From: Clostridia bacterium | GTDB lineage: Bacteria > Bacillota > Clostridia > Oscillospirales > CAG-272 | Direction of reading: 5' to 3' | DNA: 10,623 bases | NCBI GenBank assembly: GCA_017958705.1 | Contig: JAGDCE010000318.1 | Coordinates: 1 to 10,623 of the forward strand | In this document: positions 6,358 through 10,623 of the stretch, one piece after another | Position numbering within the stretch: the first letter of the stretch is position 1 | How the letters are laid out: each line of letters starts with the position of its first letter | Notes under the pieces: generated by a model | The model's input: the letters and a program-made list of their open reading frames with translations, nothing else | What the model was told of the DNA's origin: nothing | The model's database searches: none | Program-made: the position numbers and the translations under genes

Positions 6358-6366
6358 GGAAACTTT

Positions 6367-7812
6367 ATGAAAATACTCTACGCGGGCTCCGAGGTTCTGC
6401 CGTTTTCATCCTCGGGCGGTCTTGCAGACGTCATGGGTTCGCTCCCCGCGGCACTTAAAAAACGGCATCCGGACGACGACGTCGCCGTCATTTCGCCGCT
6501 CTATTCGTCTATCCGCACTGAATACCGTGAAAAAATGACAAGGGTGTGCGAGTTTTCGGTAAGACTCAGTTGGCGGAATCAGTACTGCGGCATATATTCT
6601 TATATACTTAACGGCGTAACATACTATTTCGTCGACAACGAGTACTATTTCCGCCGCAGTTCGCTTTACGGCGATTTCGACGACGGGGAGAGATTTGCGT
6701 ATTTCAGCGCATCGGTGCTGGCTTTCATGTCTCAGATCAACTATTATCCCGACATACTGCACTGCAACGACTGGCAGACGGCTTTAGCCGTCATATACCT
6801 GAAAACAAGATACTGCAATTCGGAATTCTACCGCGATATAAAGGCAGTGTTCTCGATACACAATATACTGTTTCAGGGCCAGTACGATCACGCGATCGCC
6901 GGCGACGTATTCGATCTTGAGCCGTCATGGGCGTCGATCGTCGATCATGACGGATGTATAAACCTGATGAAAGGCGCGGTCGTCTGCGCAGATCAGGTCG
7001 TGACAGTCAGTGAAAGATACGCCGAAGAGATAAAGACGCCTGAATACGGTCACGGGCTCGATCCGGCGATCAGGATGTATTCATGCAAACTCTCAGGCAT
7101 TCTGAACGGTATCGACTACGAATATTACGACCCGAAGACCGATAATGCGCTGACTAGAAATTATACCTACCGCAGCACAGGCAGAAAAGGCGAGAACAAA
7201 CGCGCGCTGCAAAAACAGCTTGCGCTCCCGGAATCTGAAGATATCCCGATGATCTCGCTTATAAGCCGCCTGACAGATCAGAAAGGCATTGATCTCGTCG
7301 CGTCAAAGGTCGACGAGCTTCTTTTGGACGACGTGCAGTTTATCGTACTCGGCTGCGGCGACTGGCATTACGAAAACTTCTTCAGAGATCTTGAAGCGCG
7401 CCACAGAGACAAAGTGCGTTCGATGATAATGTACGACAAGACTCTGTCAAAGAAGATCTACGCGTCGTCCGACCTGTTCCTCATGCCGTCGCGCTTCGAG
7501 CCGTGCGGCCTGTCGCAGATGATCGCGAGCAGATACGGCGCCGTCCCGATCGTTCGCGAAACAGGCGGTCTTTACGATTCGATAAAGCCGTACAGATTCG
7601 TCGACGGAAAGCAGGTCGGCAACGGCTTCACCTTTGCCGCCTGCAACGGCAACGACATGCTGTTCGTTATCCGTCAGGCGCTCGGTCTGTACCGCGACAA
7701 AGAAGCCTTTAAAGCATTGACCGTCAAAGTAATGAAACATGATTTTTCGTGGAACACGTCCGCTGAAAAATACTATCAATTATATAACGCTATTCTACCC
7801 GAAAGGCCCTGA
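6367..7812 (+). CDS. glgA: Glycogen synthase (GT5, ADP-glucose)
   Basis: GlgA transfers glucose from ADP-glucose to the non-reducing end of alpha-1,4-glucan. At 481 residues it is close to the 477 of E. coli, and most of the active site aligns with an offset of one: Lys278 (NKR), Arg301 and Lys306 (SRLTDQKG) and Glu378 (SRFEPCGL) match E. coli Lys277, Arg300, Lys305 and Glu377. The N-terminal loop is PFSSSGGLADV, so the E. coli Lys15 of the KTGGL motif is Ser15 here. Other GT5 marks are HCNDWQTAL (132-140), SIHNILFQG, YGHGLDP and TGGLYDS. The start is set by AAGGA (6356-6360), overlapping the glgD stop, 6 bases before the ATG. The gap after glgD is 9 bases. Confidence 0.96.
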   Translation: MKILYAGSEVLPFSSSGGLADVMGSLPAALKKRHPDDDVAVISPLYSSIRTEYREKMTRVCEFSVRLSWRNQYCGIYSYILNGVTYYFVDNEYYFRRSSLYGDFDDGERFAYFSASVLAFMSQINYYPDILHCNDWQTALAVIYLKTRYCNSEFYRDIKAVFSIHNILFQGQYDHAIAGDVFDLEPSWASIVDHDGCINLMKGAVVCADQVVTVSERYAEEIKTPEYGHGLDPAIRMYSCKLSGILNGIDYEYYDPKTDNALTRNYTYRSTGRKGENKRALQKQLALPESEDIPMISLISRLTDQKGIDLVASKVDELLLDDVQFIVLGCGDWHYENFFRDLEARHRDKVRSMIMYDKTLSKKIYASSDLFLMPSRFEPCGLSQMIASRYGAVPIVRETGGLYDSIKPYRFVDGKQVGNGFTFAACNGNDMLFVIRQALGLYRDKEAFKALTVKVMKHDFSWNTSAEKYYQLYNAILPERP

Positions 7813-7817
7813 GCAAA

Positions 7818-10226
7818 ATGACCGAACAACAGATAAGATCACTTATAACAGACAAACTCGACAGATATTTCGCGACAAAGCCCGAAAACGCACTTGACGA
7901 TCAGATGTACAACGCGACGCTTATGACGATCCGCGACATCCTGATGAAAAAGAACGCCGCTTTTGAAGCAAAAGCGGCTAAGTCCGGCGCGAAAAAGGTT
8001 TACTATATGTGTATGGAATTCCTTATAGGCCCGTCGCTGAAATCAAATCTTTACAACCTCGGACTGTACGAACAGTATGACGTCGCGCTTTCGTCTCTCG
8101 GATTCTCGCTTTCGTCGTTCATAAAATCGGAAGTAGATCCGGCGCTCGGAAACGGCGGTCTCGGCAGACTTGCGGCGTGCTATATGAATTCCCTCACGGC
8201 GCAGGGCTATCCGGCTACCGGACACAGCATCTGCTACGAATACGGACTGTTCAAACAGAAGATAATAGACGGCGAACAGGCGGAACTTCCCGACATCTGG
8301 CTGCCGACGGGCGAAGCGTGGCTCGTCCCGAGGACCGACTGTGCCGTCACCGTCAAATTCGGCGGCAGGATAGTCGAAGACTGGCGCGACGGCAAGATGT
8401 ATATCGAAAACGTCGACGCCGATGAAGTCGAAGCCGTACCATACGATATGATGATCTCAGGCGCCGGCAATAAAGCCGTGAATATTCTGCGTCTGTGGCG
8501 CGCTCGCGATTTCAAGAACTTCGACATGAAGGCTTTCTCACAGGGCAGATATCTGAAAGCGCTCGAGGAAAGTACGAACGCCGAGCTTATATCAAAGGTC
8601 TTATATCCTTCCGACGATCACGACGCAGGAAAAATGCTGCGTTTGACGCAGCAGTATTTCCTCGTTTCCGCGGCGCTTCAGAACATTCTTCACGACCACC
8701 TTGAAGCGCACGGAACGGCCGACGATCTGCCGGAATACGTTGCGATCCATATAAACGACACCCATCCGGCGATGTGCGTAGCGGAGCTGATGAGGTTGCT
8801 GCTCGACGAATGCGATTACAGCTGGGAAAAGGCGTGGGATATTACCCTGCGCACAACTTCGTACACGAATCACACCGTCATGCCGGAGGCGCTTGAGACC
8901 TGGCGAGAGGATCTGTTCCGTCTCAAGCTGCCGAGGATATATTCGATAATCAGCGAGATAAACCGCCGTTTCTGCGAGGATATGTGGAACAGCTTCACAC
9001 ACGACAGAGACAGGATCGGCCGCATGGCGATGATAGGCGGCGGCACCGTCAGAATGGCGAATCTTTCAGTCGTCGGCTCTCATACGGTGAACGGCGTTTC
9101 CGCGCTGCATTCGGAAATTCTGAAAAATACGGTCTTCTCCGATTTCTATTCAAACGATCCCGGTAAATTCACAAACGTTACGAACGGTATAGATCACAGA
9201 AGATGGCTGTTGTATTCCAACCCGGAACTCGCTTCCCTGCTCGATGAATGCATCGGTACGGAATACAGAAAAAAGACCGAACTTCTCTCCGGTTTTTCCG
9301 CATTCAGGGACGATACGTCGGTGCTCGAACGGCTGCAGAAGATCAAACAGGATAACAAAAACCACCTCGCCGCGTACGCAAAATCGGTTAAAGGCGTCAG
9401 CATAGATCCGAACTCACTGTTCGACGTGCATATCAAGCGTATGCACGAATATAAACGGCAGCTGTTAAACGTTCTGCGTATCATATCGATCTACAACTAT
9501 ATCCTTGAAAACCCAGGAAAAGACGTACTGCCTCAGACGTTCATCTTTTCCGCAAAAGCTGCGCCGGGATACTATCACGCAAAACAGATAATCAAGCTGA
9601 TATCATATCTGAGCCGGGATATAGCACAGCGGCCGGAGATGAAAGACAAGCTTTCCGTCGTATTTCTCGAAAACTATTGCGTATCACTTGCTGAGAAACT
9701 GATTCCTGCGGCGGAGATCTCTGAACAGATCTCGCTTGCCGGAAAAGAAGCGAGCGGTACCGGCAACATGAAACTGATGATGAACGGCGCCGTGACTGTC
9801 GGCACGTACGACGGCGCGAACGTTGAGATGTATGAAAAGCTCGGCGGCAAGTCGTTCTATCTGTTCGGTCTGCGCGCAGACGAGGTGGACTCGCTCTGGG
9901 CGTCCGGCTATTCCTCGAAGAATTTCGCAAAATCTGATACGGTGCAGAACGTTATCAAAACGCTGAACCGCGGTTTCTGCGGATATTCGTTCTCGGAATT
10001 TTCCGATTATTTGCTCTACTGCAACGGCGTTCCGGATCCGTATATGTGTCTTGCCGATTTCGCGTCGTATGTCGACGTTCACGCAAGAATGAACGAAGAT
10101 TATAAAGATAAAACGAACTGGTCGCGTATAAGCCTCGACAACATCGCATCGTCAGGCGAGTTCTCGTCTGACCGCTCCGTGCGCGAATACGCCGACGGCA
10201 TCTGGCACATCAGACCCGTAGAATGA
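7818..10226 (+). CDS. glgP: Glycogen/alpha-glucan phosphorylase (GT35)
   Basis: GlgP releases glucose-1-phosphate from alpha-1,4-glucan chain ends with inorganic phosphate and pyridoxal phosphate. The 802-residue length is typical. Visible motifs in order are MEFLIGPSL (from 66), LGNGGLGRLAACY (from 110), HINDTHPAM (from 311), NHTVMPEALE, VNGVSALHS, TNVTNGIDHRRW, HIKRMHEYKRQ (from 538) and EASGTGNMKLMMNGA, with Lys652 as the predicted PLP-binding lysine. Every core catalytic block appears intact. The gap after glgA is only 5 bases, and the ribosome-binding site is weak (AAAGG at 7802-7806, about 11 bases from the ATG), so translation probably depends on ribosomes coming from glgA. A strong hairpin lies about 140 bases into the gene. 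Confidence 0.97.
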   Translation: MTEQQIRSLITDKLDRYFATKPENALDDQMYNATLMTIRDILMKKNAAFEAKAAKSGAKKVYYMCMEFLIGPSLKSNLYNLGLYEQYDVALSSLGFSLSSFIKSEVDPALGNGGLGRLAACYMNSLTAQGYPATGHSICYEYGLFKQKIIDGEQAELPDIWLPTGEAWLVPRTDCAVTVKFGGRIVEDWRDGKMYIENVDADEVEAVPYDMMISGAGNKAVNILRLWRARDFKNFDMKAFSQGRYLKALEESTNAELISKVLYPSDDHDAGKMLRLTQQYFLVSAALQNILHDHLEAHGTADDLPEYVAIHINDTHPAMCVAELMRLLLDECDYSWEKAWDITLRTTSYTNHTVMPEALETWREDLFRLKLPRIYSIISEINRRFCEDMWNSFTHDRDRIGRMAMIGGGTVRMANLSVVGSHTVNGVSALHSEILKNTVFSDFYSNDPGKFTNVTNGIDHRRWLLYSNPELASLLDECIGTEYRKKTELLSGFSAFRDDTSVLERLQKIKQDNKNHLAAYAKSVKGVSIDPNSLFDVHIKRMHEYKRQLLNVLRIISIYNYILENPGKDVLPQTFIFSAKAAPGYYHAKQIIKLISYLSRDIAQRPEMKDKLSVVFLENYCVSLAEKLIPAAEISEQISLAGKEASGTGNMKLMMNGAVTVGTYDGANVEMYEKLGGKSFYLFGLRADEVDSLWASGYSSKNFAKSDTVQNVIKTLNRGFCGYSFSEFSDYLLYCNGVPDPYMCLADFASYVDVHARMNEDYKDKTNWSRISLDNIASSGEFSSDRSVREYADGIWHIRPVE
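7956..7978 (+). repeat. Perfect 10-bp hairpin in early glgP
   Basis: GCCGCTTTTG (7956-7965) and CAAAAGCGGC (7969-7978) are exact reverse complements around a 3-base AAG loop. The segment encodes an Ala/Lys-rich stretch around residues 47-54 (AAFEAKAA). No U-run follows, so it is not an ordinary intrinsic terminator. It could be an mRNA processing or stability element, or a chance result of repeated Ala-Lys/Phe codons. Confidence 0.6.
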
Positions 10227-10623
10227 TAACGCTGTATGACGGCATCGACGCCGACGGGCTTTACCCGACCGATCCCGTTCTGTTCCGATACAGCGGCGGC
10301 GAATGCACCGTATTCGTCCGTCGCATCCTTTGCTGTACTTCGGCGGAGCTGATATTATACAGCGACGAGACCGGAGAGACGGTCGGGATAGACGCCGTAT
10401 ATGACGGTATATGCGGTGACAGAGACGCGTTCAAAGCCGCCTTCTCTCTCTCATCCGGGCTTTATTACGCCACTTTCCGCCTTACGCTTGACGACGGTGA
10501 ATACTTCGTTCACAGCACCGGCGACGAAACCCGCGGCATCCTCCGCGCTGAAATTTCGGAATGCGGCAGATTCCAGCTGCTTTATACCGAAGAGTACGCC
10601 CGGGTCGATCCCGTTTTTGCCGG
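10223..10623 (+). CDS. GH13 alpha-glucan enzyme, N-terminal part only
   Basis: The reading frame opens at an ATG that overlaps the glgP stop (ATGA) and stays open to the window edge, giving 133 residues plus two bases. It begins MITLYDGIDADGLYPTDPVL and has the look of the beta-sandwich domain that precedes the barrel in clostridial neopullulanase/alpha-amylase-like GH13 proteins, with GLYYATFRLTLDDGEYFVHS resembling an Ig-fold strand pair. The segment FQLLYTEEYARVDPVFA resembles the linker that usually leads into 'GGVxYQIFPDRF' at the barrel start. The catalytic domain is not in the window, so amylase, pullulanase-type debranching or transferase activity cannot be told apart. No good ribosome-binding site is visible, which suggests coupling to glgP translation. 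Confidence 0.72.
   Translation, partial: MITLYDGIDADGLYPTDPVLFRYSGGECTVFVRRILCCTSAELILYSDETGETVGIDAVYDGICGDRDAFKAAFSLSSGLYYATFRLTLDDGEYFVHSTGDETRGILRAEISECGRFQLLYTEEYARVDPVFA

Noticed and set aside
9714..9733. Inverted repeat GAGATCT-N6-AGATCTC in glgP
   Set aside because: A 7-bp stem with a 6-base loop is expected by chance in 10 kb, and it encodes the conserved AEISEQIS motif, which explains the sequence.

Overview
The window is a stretch of a low- to mid-GC Gram-positive genome, most likely an anaerobic member of the Clostridia (Oscillospirales/Christensenellales-like; the exact lineage cannot be fixed from sequence alone). The signs are strong GGAGG ribosome-binding sites, near-consensus vegetative promoters, a DUF4004/YhbD-type regulator known from Firmicutes, a surface protein with a sortase-like tail, and above all the glgB-glgC-glgD-glgA-glgP order with the Firmicutes-specific GlgD subunit. 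No mobile element, CRISPR array or RNA gene was seen, and no gene-free stretch exceeds 300 bases.

Left part, minus strand (1-1935). rpe (ribulose-phosphate 3-epimerase) is transcribed leftwards from its own promoter and is followed 24 bases later by a gene for a secreted, CBM9/DOMON-like protein with a proline-rich linker and a C-terminal PPNTG-hydrophobic-KKRV tail. That gene ends inside a perfect 13-bp-stem terminator. Beyond it, also leftward, a DUF4004 (YhbD-like) helix-turn-helix gene starts and runs off the left edge. It is driven by a perfect TTGACA-17-TATAAT promoter that carries two copies of a 14-15 bp palindromic operator.

Divergent region (1936-2109). This AT-rich 174-base spacer holds back-to-back promoters for rpe (leftward) and glgB (rightward), each with a small inverted repeat over its -35 box.

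Right part, plus strand (2110-10623). This is a tight glycogen operon: glgB (branching enzyme), glgC (catalytic ADP-glucose pyrophosphorylase), glgD (degenerate GlgC paralogue), glgA (glycogen synthase), glgP (glycogen phosphorylase) and the start of a GH13-type alpha-glucan enzyme cut by the window edge. Gaps are 18, 0, 9, 5 and -4 bases, so the genes are probably co-transcribed and partly translationally coupled. GlgC/GlgD make ADP-glucose from glucose-1-phosphate and ATP, GlgA polymerises it, GlgB adds alpha-1,6 branches, GlgP returns glucose-1-phosphate, and the GH13 enzyme probably trims or debranches the polymer.

Most of the window is ordinary, well-understood metabolism and I did not find a convincing new system. 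The leads most worth checking are the twin-operator promoter of the DUF4004 gene, the stop codon sitting in a terminator loop, the surface protein paired with rpe, a serine at the usual Lys15 position of GlgA, and a perfect 10-bp hairpin early in glgP.
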